NCBI RefSeq assembly: GCF_030247185.1
Contig: NC_080570.1
Span: forward strand, 77,185,840 to 77,249,839
From: Malaya genurostris
Lineage: Eukaryota > Arthropoda > Insecta > Diptera > Culicidae
Length of the DNA stretch: 64,000 bases
Reading direction: 5' to 3'
The notes under the pieces are model-generated. The model saw only the letters and a list, made by a program, of their open reading frames with translations. It was not told where the DNA came from and made no database searches. Below, piece by piece: positions 11,128-22,374 of the stretch (position 1 is its first letter; the number at the start of each line of letters is the position of its first letter). A program made the translations under genes and the position numbers.

Positions 11128-12120
11128 CATAGGCTGCTATCGAATTTTATCCCGATCCGACTTTCGGTTCCGGAATTTCAGAGCGATATGCACCAAAAAA
11201 TGGAAAAAATAATCACTCACTTTTCTCAGATTTGGCTGAACCAAAGTGAAATCGGTGCATGAAACTATCGTGTGTACATCGTAGATAGCGAAATAGATAC
11301 AAAAAAAAGTCTCGAATCAGTATCGTGTGGCAAAAGTAGATGGCTAGAGATAGACTCGGATCATTGTATATGTTTCTGTTGAATTTGTTTTCGTTGATTC
11401 GTAAGTGAATACCGTGGTGGCTAAGTACAGCGAAGCATGCTTAGTTTCGTCTAGTCAATTGGACTTTCTCTTCATGTGTTTTCATATGCAGTGTAGTTTA
11501 ATTGGTAAAACAATACTTAGGAATTCGCTACGGGTTCGACTCCCGTCTCTGCGGTAACATTTTCGCGGTTTTCATTACATCATTGTGTTCATATGTCAAT
11601 TTTCCAATCTGTTTTCCCCGTTAGATACTGATCATATTATTCAAAGTGAAAATTTTTCTTCTTGAGTATTTTTTCACAAGCGAGTGAAACGAGGAGCAAG
11701 TTTTTTTAACTTTAAATATATAACTGATAAATTCATCTAGTTGACAGATCATGTTAGTTGGTGGATATATGTAAACCTATTTTTGAACTACTAGTCTCTG
11801 ATTCCAAATGCACCGATAATAATTCAATTTCTCAGCAAGAGTTCAACCCATTTTCGCAAATTTTAAATCAAATTAAAGCTTTCATTATCATTATGTCATG
11901 CATTATACTCTGCAATTTCATCCAGATCCGACTTTGCGGCGATTAGTGTCAACTAATCGCCTTTCTAACTAACTTTCAAACCGTCGTATAAAATGACAAT
12001 GCAAAACAGTTACGCATCAGTACGTGCTGATACGAAAAAAAACACCACACCTTTACGGACGAAACAAACAGCGTGCTTTGTTCAATTTCGTATAGAAATG
12101 GAGAACGAACGAAAAAAAAA
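11128..12120 (+). repeat. Family-A repeat sequence
   Basis: Holds GATCCGACTTTCGGTTCCGG (11155), CACTTTTCTCAGATTTGGCTGAACC (11218), CCAGATCCGACTT (11923) and the tail AAACAGCGTGCTTTGTTCAATTTCGTAT (12067). Each has counterparts at 14.9-15.1 and 32.8-33.3 kb. It is continuous with 6340-6450 once the TIR element between them is removed. The tRNA-like sequence at 11482-11556 lies inside. Confidence 0.6.
11482..11556 (+). repeat. tRNA-like sequence, likely SINE head or tRNA pseudogene
   Basis: A degenerate acceptor half (TGCAGTG at about 11487) can pair with CTCTGCG near 11547. The D-arm region GTTTAATTGGTAAAAC gives a GTTT/AAAC stem and an A-box. ACGGGTTCGACTCCCGT forms a perfect 5-bp T stem around a perfect B-box (GGTTCGACTCC). 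The anticodon arm does not fold, so it is not a functional tRNA. Either a decayed tRNA copy or the promoter head of a SINE. Confidence 0.5.
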
Positions 12121-12239
12121 CGAAAAATTACATTTCAAAATACTACAGAATTCATCGGCTGTGATTATTTTGATAATTATAACAAATAGGCAGGTGGGTA
12201 ATGTCAGAGATATAACTGGACGACGTGAATACGAATAAA

Positions 12240-14016
12240 ACTGAAATGCTTTTTCAGAATACAGAATATTGATAATTCCACGTACTAATTGATTTATACC
12301 GTTTTCGTTTATTGATCAGAGTAGCCCGAGAGCTGACCCAGAGTCGCCCAAACAACTTTTGAGATGTTTGTTTTAGCAACCTGGGGTCGCTCTAGATCAG
12401 ACTCCAATCGCGTAGTTTCGCTCTAAAAATTTTCTCGGGTCGCACTACGCATCCTTGCGAGTTTGTTTATTTTTTCTTTTTTTACGAGTTGTTGTTTAGG
12501 CGCGTACCATGTGTTCGTTTTACTCAGAGTCAGAGTCACCCGTGTCTAGGTTCAATAACGAAAACGGTATTATTGTGTGAATTCAAAATTTCAATGCTTC
12601 AGTTCTATAATTGTAACGGTGCAAATATAAGGCGGAACACACGATAGCAAAAAATCAAGCAGTTTTAAAATCTTTCGATAACTAATTTAGTGTGACGAGT
12701 TTTCAAATTTCTGTAAATTGCTTAAATCAGGGTATTTACACAATTCTTTTCCCCAATTTACTCATTGCGAATCGTGTGAACAAATGACTTTACAACAAAC
12801 GACCCAGCGATGATACAACTCGAGTGACTTCCCCCATTATTATCAACATCTTCGGTGGAACATTCTGTCGAATGGTTGGGAAGGAAAGCACCCTCGAAAG
12901 TGACATATAACAAAACTCGACCAAGTGCGAGAAGATAGATTGGCGATGAAAAGTGATGCTAAAGAATGTCAAAACCGTTAACAACTTTGTGGCATTCAGT
13001 TTGTCAACTGCGTCTTTTCACGTCCGTCGCCCACTGATTTCCAACTCGAGTATCATCCACTCGTGCAACGATGTGGAGGCGGGCTGCTGGATGGAGCTAG
13101 CATTTCCAGGACTCTTTTGTGCCACTTTCTTCACGCAGTCTGTTCTATTTCAAGTACCGTAAAAGTATCGGAAACAATCAATAAAAGCTCTCGTTTCGAT
13201 ATGAGGTATCACCGCAGTATTAATCAAAGTAGGCCTCCTACCCCTTGTCGTTCTGATGGGGTATTCAAAACGGTTTCTTTCATCACCATCGTTCGGGTTT
13301 CCGTTGATTGGACGCAGCAACTTTAAGCCATTATGGGGAACGGTGTTCCAGTAAGTGGAAAATATGTTGCACTCCAGTCAACAACCGGCACCGCGGTAGG
13401 CATCTAATCCTCATTTCTTTTATGTAACGGGAAAATTAAATTTTCACAAAGCCACAATATTGAATGTCATTACGCGACGCTCGGATCGACGGGAATCATG
13501 ACGAGAAGATGCCTTATTCTTAAATTAAAAAATATATCGCAATGAGTGGCGTGGGTTTCGTGAGACTGACTGTGATACAAACTTATCACGTTTCTATTAA
13601 TATTTGAGCAGGTAATAATATAGGGCTGATACTGATAGAGAGTGAAAGGATCAACGAAGAACAGGTATTGAGCGTGCCTCTCAACACTACAACATAGGTG
13701 TGAAGTATTTTCATTTGTTATTACTGTGCCTTTATGATTTTTTATTGATATCATCCGGTTAACCCCAAGACCTACAAAGTGAAGCTGAAATATCTATAAA
13801 TGCGTTATAATGGACATATCGAACATATTTCTATTTATGGAAGATGACAACGTATAAAAACAGCATTGAACTACAAAGATAACCATCACTTGAGCAGAAA
13901 AAGAGTGTTGAAAGGAAAGCGCAGACAGCAATCCTCTTGAGCTATCATCGCATAAAAATACAATATAAATTTTTCCTTTCAATGAACCCAATTTTTATGA
14001 TATTATCTGGTGTTCT
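12240..14016. other. Unassigned, partly GC-richer single-copy sequence
   Basis: No recognised gene or repeat. 12780-13430 is noticeably richer in G and C than its surroundings and has short open frames on both strands (12953-13326 plus, 12790-12984 minus) without known motifs. It could hold untranslated exons or regulatory DNA. 13470-13990 has minus-strand frames of 94 and 65 codons that look like chance. Confidence 0.3.
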
Positions 14017-14435
14017 TTAGTTTTCTCCCTTTTCGTGCATTGCGGTAGTGGCCGGCGGTCCTGCCCGTTGACTGGGTTTACTCTGTGATTTCCTATATTT
14101 TCCCCCTTTCCGAAAACTTCCGCACGGTCTTATGTACGACAGATAGAAGGACAGACGGATGGACCAAATGGCATTGCCGTAATAAGCATCCTGATGATGC
14201 TGCCCAATTGTCCGAGCCGTCCTCGAGTAGCAATATTCCTTCCGTTTCGATGTTCTAGTCACGGTTGGTGCAAGGATCGGGAAAAATGTGGAAAATGACA
14301 CAACGTAAAAGAAGTAGAGCTCCATAACGACTAGTACTACCGGGTGCGCCACCATCGGCACCATGAACAAGGAATCAATTGAATCTAATATAAATGTTTG
14401 TGTGGCCACTCTCTCAGGAGAACGATCTCCGGAAC
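14017..14435 (-). CDS. Possible last exon of an unidentified gene
   Basis: Minus-strand open segment preceded by an acceptor-like TTTTCCTCCACTAG ending at 14436. The frame starts ...SGDRSPERVATQTF, passes a hydrophobic stretch (SLFMVPMVAHPVVLVVMELY, about 14370-14310) and ends in a basic tail before a TAA at 14017. Joined to the 46-nt segment 14657-14612 the phase is correct. No family is recognised. The hydrophobic part could be a membrane segment. The evidence is only open frame, base composition and splice-like signals; it may be chance. Confidence 0.22.
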
Positions 14436-14611
14436 CTAGTGGAGGAAAACCATAAAAAGCAGGATGGAAAAAACGGAAATCAGATACTTGACTTATCCTG
14501 CTATGGTATCAGGGTATTTGCAGAGGAAATGAGGATAAATAATTGTGTACACTTTGTTATTATTAGAGCAATTTGATTTTACACTTGTGGGATCGGATAC
14601 GTGAAACTGAC

Positions 14612-14657
14612 CTGCTCGTTGCGGAACCGAGATGGATCGATTGCTAGGCGGACTTAT
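14612..14657 (-). CDS. Possible 46-nt exon of an unidentified gene
   Basis: On the minus strand, CTAACTTTAG precedes a 46-nt open segment encoding ISPPSNRSISVPQRA, followed by a CAG/GTCAGT donor. It ends one base into a codon, the phase needed to enter the 14435-14017 segment. No upstream exon was found because family-A repeats begin at 14700. Low confidence. Confidence 0.2.
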
Positions 14658-14699
14658 CTAAAGTTAGTCAATTTTTTTCATTTCTGAAATTGGAAAGAA

Positions 14700-15121
14700 A
14701 TTGCACAAATTTTGGGTCAAATATAAATTATATAAACTATAGTGAAACGTATAGAATTGAAAAGTAATTTTATGTTGAATTTGCTACTCCAAATATGTGC
14801 ATGAAAAAAGATGTAAATTCACAAAATACTTTTATTGAAAATGATCAACTAATAGAATAGGGGCTATGCTTAAAATATATCATACAAATTGGATATGTAG
14901 TATAGAGATTATAGAAAAAACAATTTTTCAGTGATCCGACTTCCGGTTCCGGAATTACAATTCAAACTGTCATACAAAATGATGCAAAACCGGTACGCAT
15001 CGGTACGTGCTGGCGCGGAAGAAGAAAACACCACCGTCTAGCACACAACGTGCTTTGCTAAATTTAATATAGCGTGCATGGTCGCCCCATTAGGTCTATA
15101 TTAAATTGAAAAGGTTATGGT
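14700..15121 (+). repeat. Family-A repeat, interrupted by a hAT-type MITE
   Basis: Contains GATCCGACTTCCGGTTCCGG (14935), the GTACGCATCGGTACGTGCTG phrase seen also near 12010, and ACAACGTGCTTTGCTAAATTTAATATAGCGTGC, homologous to 33258-33280. It continues past the MITE at 15357 with GGTAGTTTGTACCA, matching GGTAGTTTATACCA at 33325. Confidence 0.65.
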
Positions 15122-15356
15122 CAGGCGCGTACCCAGAAAAAAATTTCGAGGGGTGTTTCAGAACATGTTGATCAATTTCCATACAAATGGATATTTTTAT
15201 ATAATTATTTGAAATTTTTTTATTGTGGAGTCGTTTGTTGAAAATTATTCATTTTATTTTTTACTTATTTGAAAAAAAGAGTTTACATAATATCATACTT
15301 TTTTGAGTTTCGGAGGGGGTTTGAACCCCTAAAACACCCCCCTGTAGACGCGCCTG
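15122..15356. mobile_element. hAT-type MITE
   Basis: Ends CAGGCGCGTACCCAG and, on the other strand from the right, CAGGCGCGTCTACAG, flanked by the perfect 8-bp duplication GTTATGGT (15114-15121 and 15357-15364). An 8-bp duplication with a CAG terminus is the hAT signature. It is 235 bp long and non-coding, with long runs of G and C near both ends (GAGGGGTGTTT and AAAACACCCCC) extending the inverted repeats. Confidence 0.85.
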
Positions 15357-15379
15357 GTTATGGTAGTTTGTACCATTTA

Positions 15380-15432
15380 ACCAAGAGTTCGAACCTAGAC
15401 ATGAAAGGATTCTTAGTGTCAGTTGGATCGTA
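15380..15432 (+). repeat. SINE fragment cut by a transposon
   Basis: GAGTTCGAACC (B-box-like) followed by GAAAGGATTCTTAGTGTCAG and TTGGATCGTAA matches the SINE read on the minus strand near 2920-2880. It stops exactly where ITmD37E copy 2 begins. No clear continuation was found past 16658. Confidence 0.55.
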
Positions 15433-16656
15433 ATGAGTGTATCGAAAATAAGCTATCCACATACATTTGTGTTGTACGCATGTATCTGTGATGGGTTTTT
15501 ATGCACAGATCACAGCATGCTGTGCGTTTGGCTGTCAGCTTTCGTTTGTTTACTTGTTTGTTCGGTTGAAATTCTGCGTTTTCAAAATGTCGCGTATTGT
15601 CGAGACGGTTTGGAATTCATCATGCCAGAGTTAAAACCATCATTAATAAGTTTAGGGAACACTATTCTTTGGATGAGCTACCAGGAAGAGCCCGAAAACC
15701 CGGTTATTCCAACCCGAAACTGGACCAGAATGTGGTATCTCTAATCATGAAGAACAAATCAATGTCAATAAGTGATTTGGCCAAAATAAAATCAAGAACG
15801 AGTGTCGAAATGATTTAGCGTATCAAGAGGCGAAATCACCTAAAGACCTACAAGAAACAGAAAATCTCGAAACAAAGTGTAGAACAGGAGAAGCGAGCAG
15901 CAACAAGGGCCCGGAAATTGCATTCGCGTCTTTCGCAGTGTCCGGATGCATGCGCTTTGATGGACGATGAGACTTATGTAAAGGAGAACTCAAAAACCCT
16001 TCCAGGTCCACAATACTCTACTGCCGTTGTTGGGGAGGATGTGAGCGATGAGGACAGGTCGATTCAAGTAGAGAAGTTCGGTCGAAAGGTACTGGTATGG
16101 CAACCAATATGTTCCTGTGGTTTGAAGTCAACCAGTTTTTGCACTACCTGAACAATAAATGCAGAAATCTATCGATCTGAGTGTCTCCAGAAGAGATAAC
16201 TGCCTTTATATAAAAACATAGTACACCTCCACTGTTTTGGCCGGATTAAGCGTCGGCTCACTATGCCAAAACCACTCTCAATTGGCTTGCGGAAAAGGGT
16301 ATAAATTTCGTTGAGAAAAATATCAATCCATCAAATTGCCCTCAGCTTCGACCCATCGAACGTTACTGGGCAATCGTGAAGAGGGACTTCAAGAAGACTG
16401 GTAAGGCAGGAGTTAAAAAAAATTGGGCTCAAGCGTCCTAAAAATGCGATGCAACACTTGTCCGGAACTTGATGAAGAGCGTTCGATCAAAAGTTCGAAA
16501 ATTCGTGAAGGTATAATTTAAATTTCATCCGGTTTCCATTATGCTCAAGTTTAATCTCGTACAATAAAGGATCAATTTTTAGTTTGAATAAAATATCGTT
16601 TTTTTATTATAATTTGAAAGATAAATTTGTGGATAGCTTATTTTCGATACACTCCT
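15433..16656 (+). mobile_element. ITmD37E transposon, copy 2
   Basis: The left end ATGAGTGTATCGAAAATAAG and the right end ...TTATTTTCGATACACTCCT are inverted repeats of about 30 bp, flanked by TA (15431-15432 and 16657-16658). Length 1224 bp. Termini and internal sequence match copy 3 (25606-26904) closely; copy 3 lies in the opposite orientation. Confidence 0.92.
15587..16512 (+). pseudogene. ITmD37E transposase, heavily mutated
   Basis: Starts near MSRI at 15587. A short deletion just after removes part of the first helix-turn-helix, then RFGIHHARVKTIINKF follows, with the second DNA-binding half in 15680-15870. Catalytic residues are present: ALMDDETY (15955-15980), a second Asp in FWPD followed immediately by a TAA stop where the other copies have Leu (about 16243-16250), and RPIERYW (16350-16370), giving the D-37-E spacing. 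Further stops and frameshifts occur (after VEMI, after FCTT). It cannot make transposase. Confidence 0.82.
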
Positions 16657-16729
16657 TAATAGTGAACCCACTTCGTTTTCTAATGGATGGCCTAACTGAT
16701 CAGAGAACTGTTTCATTCCCTATGTTATA

Positions 16730-17018
16730 CTACACAGCAAAAAATAATTAAATTTACCGATGACGTAAATCCGCATATGACTCAAATCATAAGAACGTAA
16801 TTCGTAAACTGACTGAATTTTATAAGAATGATTTACATATGTGTCGAGCATACACTATTTTTAAAGCAGACGAGTAAATCTACATGCTTTCACACTTAAA
16901 AATATGTCAGAATGCATTAAATATGTGTTAAATCTATTGTAAAAATGAGTCATTTTTGACGCTCGTATATGTCGGTCTTAGAAGAGGTAAATTTACACGA
17001 TATTTCCTAGGTGTGTAG
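16730..17018. mobile_element. MITE, CTACACA-ended, copy A
   Basis: The left end CTACACAGCAAAAAATAATT and the right end read on the other strand, CTACACACCTAGGAAATATC, with GTAAATTTAC following, form imperfect inverted repeats. A shorter relative lies at 17815-17973. Non-coding, 289 bp. Confidence 0.55.
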
Positions 17019-17044
17019 TTAATGCACAAATATCGTCGATCGTT

Positions 17045-17690
17045 AGTTACTTCTGTTTCGCACCTCTCAGGCAGTTTTCGAATTCTATCTTGAAAATATG
17101 TCTCGTCTTTTGAGATGATCCAAGTTTGATTTTTGGGGAAGAAGTAAACCGACTACCTACTGTATCGTGCTGCATCCGTCGGAACAACCAGTAATCAGAA
17201 GGAGCAAAGTCAGGAGAATACGGCGGGTGCGTTCTCATTTAAGCGTTTCCAAATATTTTTCACGACTTTTGCTATATCAGGCCGAGCGTTGTCATGCACG
17301 AGAATAACTTTATCATGTCTTCACTTGTATTCCGGGCGTTCTTCTCGTAATACACGACTCAAATGCATAAATTCCAGCCTATAGCGATCGCCCGTTATAG
17401 TGTCGCAGTGCACAACACCCTTTTGGTCCCACTCGATACACAACATGACCTTCGAACCATGAATATTCGACTTTGATGTTGATCTTGAGATCGATGGCAG
17501 CAATTGACCGGGCATAGCGTAATATTTTTCCTTCTTGGCGTTATCACAGAATATCTATTTCTCATCCCCAGTAACAACTCGATGTAAAAACCCTTTCTTG
17601 GTTACCTCTGAATCAGCTGCTTGCAAGTGAGAAATCGCCTTTCAATGTCTCTCGGTTTCAGTTCATAAGGCTTGTAACGGCACCTGCCTA
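17045..17690 (-). pseudogene. Mariner transposase relic, mauritiana type
   Basis: Minus-strand fragments in order: YELKPRDIERRFL-like text near 17670-17620, a VMLCIEWDQKGVVHCD block near 17450-17400, and PPYSPDFAPSDYWLF near 17225-17180 with the third catalytic Asp. They lie in different frames with several stops. Terminal repeats are not visible. Same subfamily as the relics at 26.9 and 60.5-61.5 kb. Confidence 0.75.
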
Positions 17691-17814
17691 GCTTTAACAC
17701 AGTGAAAAACAAAATTAAAAAAAAATCATAGCAATATGAACTGAATATTAATGACAGATGTCGAACCTAATATAATTTAACCAATCCAAAGCTAACTATA
17801 GAGCATTTGTAACG

Positions 17815-17973
17815 TACACCGCAAAAAAATGAATTTAGCAAGCGTATGATTTACATGTTCCTGCACTTAAGAATCTGTCGGAATACGTTAAATATGTGTT
17901 AGATCAACTGTAAAATTGCCGCTAAAATAGATCTAAGAAAACGTAAATTTGCATGATTTTTTCTAGGTGTGTT
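17815..17973. mobile_element. MITE, TACAC-ended, copy B (deleted relative of copy A)
   Basis: Begins TACACCGCAAAAAAATG and ends TTCTAGGTGTGT. Internally it shares AAATATGTGTTAGATC and CGTAAATTTGCATGATTTTT with the copy at 16730-17018, but it is about 130 bp shorter. Confidence 0.5.
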
Positions 17974-19724
17974 GTTTCCAATTTCCTATTTCATTTTCCG
18001 ATTGTCTATTGTTGTACAAGCCTAGAAGCGATGTTCTTGTACATTAAGTACACATTCTTTCCTACTATTAAATATAGGCGTGTATATATTATAGCAAATA
18101 AAAAATGGTCAAACTATTAATCGAATTATCTTGCTTACCAGATAGGATCATATCTGTACAGTATTTTTCAGCGCAATTAGTCACGCACATTAATTGCACA
18201 ATTTACAGCTCAACATCTTTAAAATTACTGCTTTTAATTTTCTCATTTACATAAAGTTAAATCGTTTTATGAACTGCCACTCAAAATAGACCTCGGTCGT
18301 AACAAGCAAGTATTGGCCTTCCAGTGGACCATATTAATAAAGCGAAATCGTTTGCGCTCTGGTAAGCTATGGCAACTTTGGTCGTAAAGTGAAATGATGG
18401 TTATGTCTTCATGATAGAGACTGATGATGCGATAAAAAATACACCAACTGAATACACTGGGACCGATTGAGTACCCGAAAGCTGGTAAGAAAGGCCGCCG
18501 ATAAGAAGCTTGTATACAACAGCTATCGAGCATCGTCAAGGAGATAAAACGATTCCTTGGTCCTGTAGCCAGCACTTTTTTCGTCCATTCGTCGGAGACA
18601 ACCAGGAGCAGGTTTTCAACTTGTTCTCCCACGACTGGAATTGAGCTAAGGTTAGAGTGTTCACGGGGAAAACAAAATATAAAAATTCAGAACCAAAGCC
18701 CAAGAGTGGGACGGCGAAAAGTGAAAAGAAAAACGTCATCAGTTCAAGAAAGTGCTAAAGTAATAAAACAGAAATTTTGTTGTTTGCTATTTGATATACT
18801 ACTTTTTCTTAGTAGGAAGATAAAGTTGCTCGTTGAAGAAAGAAACAGAGATGGGTACATGTGGACAATAAAATATATATATATATATATTGAATTGTAA
18901 AATGAGCATGGGGTTGTGAAGCGTTTTTATTTTTCATAAAAACCATTTACGACTTTTTCAATTCATTACTTTTGAAATATATCAACGAATCAACTTTGGC
19001 AATGTAGGAAGCGGAGAGACAGTACAGCTCTTTGTATAGAACGTTTTGTGTAAGATTTTCCGAATACAATTAAATGTATTCGTCAGAGTTTTTGGTTTAT
19101 CATCAATTAGTCTTTGGAACAAAAACAGCCTCTATTTTCAAACAAACATTTGTCTTTTCAAAGCAATCGTATTTGAAATTAATGCAGTATTGTGGATAAG
19201 ATGAAACACCTAAATTTAGCTCTTCAATTTCGTCAAAGTCTGAACAGACAATCTTAATTCTTTTCCAATTTTAGAGAACTCATTTTAAAATTGCAACAAT
19301 CTTATTTAGTAATTCTGGCTATGGCACAAGACGGGTTTTAAACGTTTCCAATAAATTCCAGAATAATTTCACTAGTTAGCATGAATTATGTGATGATATG
19401 ATAATATGAATATCTGACCAATATGCTATAAATTCTACTACTGAAGATCTGTATAATTCTCGTTTCCGTAGTATTAGCACGTAATGATTTGAAAAGCAAG
19501 TTATGTTGCGTTTAAACTCATCGTAGATAGCACAACATAAGATTGTTGGAGCAAAATGACGACATCCGCCATAGCAACGCGGTAACAGTGAATTTTCGAA
19601 AGGTAATTTTCAAATAATAGCAAATTATATTTAATTTTCAAGAATCAGATGTTTTATAATAGTTATGTAATGTTTAATAAATAACACATGCATGCCCTCG
19701 GCATCTTAGAGCTAAAGCAGTTAA
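17974..19724. other. Unassigned non-coding DNA
   Basis: Nothing recognised. 18270-18720 is a GC-richer patch with a 121-codon minus-strand frame (18267-18632) lacking motifs or codon-like regularity. A (TA)n run lies at 18876-18892. Confidence 0.35.
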
Positions 19725-20270
19725 ATATACTAGCTGATTTACCCGGCGTTCCTCGGAAATGTTTCGCGAAGGCAAGGCCGAAAAAATTGTAGAAATTGTC
19801 CTCCCAATTGATACTCTGATTGTAATGAAACACAACTTAGACGACAACCCGATTGAACAATACTCCGTTCATGTTCAGATTGCGAATGATCAGTGTCACA
19901 TCTCAGATCTCACAATAATCATAATTTCTATGGTATTCTCGACAAATTGGGTCAGTTTTAAATTTGAACCCTTTTGTTAGAAACATTTAAAACATCTTTC
20001 TGTCTATACATACCTTATTAGTAATCTCCGACTTTCATATGCATATATGCTTGTAACGTACTTGAATTATTATGTATATGTGCTTGTAACGTACTTCCGT
20101 ACTACCTCGTCACATTCGATCTTCAATACCTTTGGCTTCCATTGCTATAAATACTTGCTACTCCCTCCTCTTTATAACAATTTGTACGACATTATTGTTT
20201 CCACGTAATTGCTCAAAGTTTTCCATCTGATAATGATTATTTTATAAAGAAAGTCTGTTTAACATCATAA

Positions 20271-20288
20271 CCCCCCCCCCCCCCCCCC
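20271..20288 (+). repeat. C18 homopolymer
   Basis: Eighteen consecutive C within the long repeat; its length may vary or be an assembly estimate. Confidence 0.95.
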
Positions 20289-21510
20289 GGCTTTAACAAC
20301 AGTTTTTTCAATTTACATAAAAAAATGTACATTTATTGTATGATTTCGTCAATTCAGATCAATATTGAGAATACTTATTCCCCCTCCCTCTTGTGAATAT
20401 TTTTGTGAACCTCACTTAGTTGCTAGAAATATGTTGTACTCGTACAGAAGTACCAATTTTTCGTAAAATCCTATCAATTTTCCCTTTCACTTTCCATGTT
20501 TGGAGCATTTGCTACACTTCCTCACCCTCAATATAGCATTAAAATCTATTTTGATTCAACATCCTTTTTGTCAGTTAACTTACTACCAATCTTCTCCATG
20601 ATTACAATGAATAGTGTAGAAAGTATCTGTGCTTTTAAAAAAATATCGATTCCCACTTTTGGTACATGTGCCCAACTTGGTGGCGATTCATTTAGTTGCT
20701 TCGTAGTTATGCTGAGACTTAAATACACTCGTGTTCATAGGCAGATCTTTTGAAATTATTTAAAGACAATTGCTTTGCATTCGAATCAACAACAGCAATA
20801 CTATCTACTACGATGTTGAAATTCTTTCCACTCTCTTGTTTTACAAAAAAATTGAGATGAGCATTCATTTTCAAAAACCCTTCTTCTAGTCTAAATGTCG
20901 ATTCTCTTCAAATTATATAAATTTCGTCATTGACCCTCTCCCCCCATGTTAAGGCTACTTGCTACATACTCTCCCCTCTGAAAATTCTCTAATGATCACC
21001 TTTGAAGAATAAGAAGTATCGGTATCAAATTTGGTAGCAATCCGTTCAGTAGTTCCGGAGTTATGCCGTTGCAAACATTACAACCCCCATTTTAGAGGCA
21101 CCACATCCATCCCACACGAATACCCTTATAATCATATCTAAGTTGCGCAAAAAGTATGTATGGTCTTCAACAAGTATCGATTCTCGTCAAATTAAATAAA
21201 TTTTTTCATGACCACTGCTTAGGGCACTTGCTACGGTCCCTCCCCCATAAAAAAACCCTTACAACAATCTCTGAAGAGCAAAAAGCATCTGTGACAGGTG
21301 TGATAGCAATCCGTTCAGTAATTTCGGAGTTATGCCATTACAAACATTACACCGCCATTTTTAGTGGCCCTTGCTACATCCATCCCCCATATAATCATAT
21401 TTAAGGTAAGCAAAATGTTTCTAAGGTCTTCAAAAAATGTTGATTTGCGTTAGGTTATATGATTTTTTTCATGACCCCTCTTGTTAATGACACTTGCGAT
21501 ACTCCCTCTC

Positions 21511-22374
21511 GGATCAGGGTCATTTCGCCGAAAGTCATTTCGCCGAAAATGTTATTTCGCCGAATGTCATTTCGCCGAATGGGTCACTTCGCCGAATGCC
21601 ATTTCGCCGAAAGCCATTTCGCCGAAAGGGTCATTTCGCCGAATCCTGTAATCGTCTTGAAATCTTAATTAGAATTAATTTAAATTAAAGACAAACGAAA
21701 GATGATTTGTTGACCTACCATTGTACTTTTGACCTACCATTGTACTTCTTGAATAATGATTAATTGTTGTACTATTGAATATAGATTGATTCATGAACCT
21801 CAGAAAGTAGTTCCCAAGAAAACTTGTTGGCTATTAGCTAGTAAGCATCAAAGCAATTGCATCGGTGTATCTACCAGGCAAATGTAGGTGGTATTTTCCG
21901 TTTATTAAGTGAAAATAAAAAAAATATCTAATGCGGCTACGCCACATCGTTTTGGTTCATGTGCTGTCCGACCTCGCTACCGCTCGTTCGGACCTAACTA
22001 AAGCAAAGAAACCTAGCATTGAGTAGACCGGGCAAACGAGGCGGTTACAGGTTTGTATGCAAGAGGCCGCCGCTTCCGACGGCGGGTCGGCGGCCGACTC
22101 AGCTGGCGTCGGCTCGGCGGTTTTGTGCCGCCGAGCCATCTTGGCTTCGCTTATGTGGCTGCGCCACATCAGTTATACAGGAGACATTACATGCAGGAGA
22201 TATGACCCTTACGGCGAAATTACCCTTTCGGCAAAATGACCCTTTCGGCGAAATGACCCTTTCGGCGAAACGACTTTCGGCGAAATGACCTATTCGGCGA
22301 AATGACTTTCGGCGAAATGGCATTCGGCGAAACGCCTTTCGGCGAAATGGCTTTCGGCTATATGACCCGCTCCC
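21511..22374. mobile_element. Foldback-like element with short tandem motifs in inverted arms
   Basis: The left arm (21511-21650) is built from about eight imperfect copies of CATTTCGCCGAA with 2-6-bp spacers. The right arm (22205-22374) contains the same motif inverted (TTCGGCGAAATG). Terminal repeats are GGATCAGGGTCATTTCGCCG on the left and, on the other strand from the right, GGAGCGGGTCATATAGCCG. A 9-bp duplication CTCCCTCTC flanks it (21502-21510 and 22375-22383). The centre holds an inner inverted pair, GGCTACGCCACATC (21934) and GTGGCTGCGCCACATC (22155), around a GC-rich core. No transposase: open frames on both strands arise from the repeated motif. Confidence 0.85.

Noticed and set aside
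21530..21650. Regular short repeats resembling a CRISPR array
   Set aside because: Spacers are only a few bases long, the copies are inverted on the other side, and a 9-bp duplication marks a transposon.
22019..22323. Overlapping frames on both strands rich in Arg and Phe-Arg-Arg repeats
   Set aside because: Produced by the TTCGCCGAA motif and GC-rich core of the foldback-like element, without a domain.
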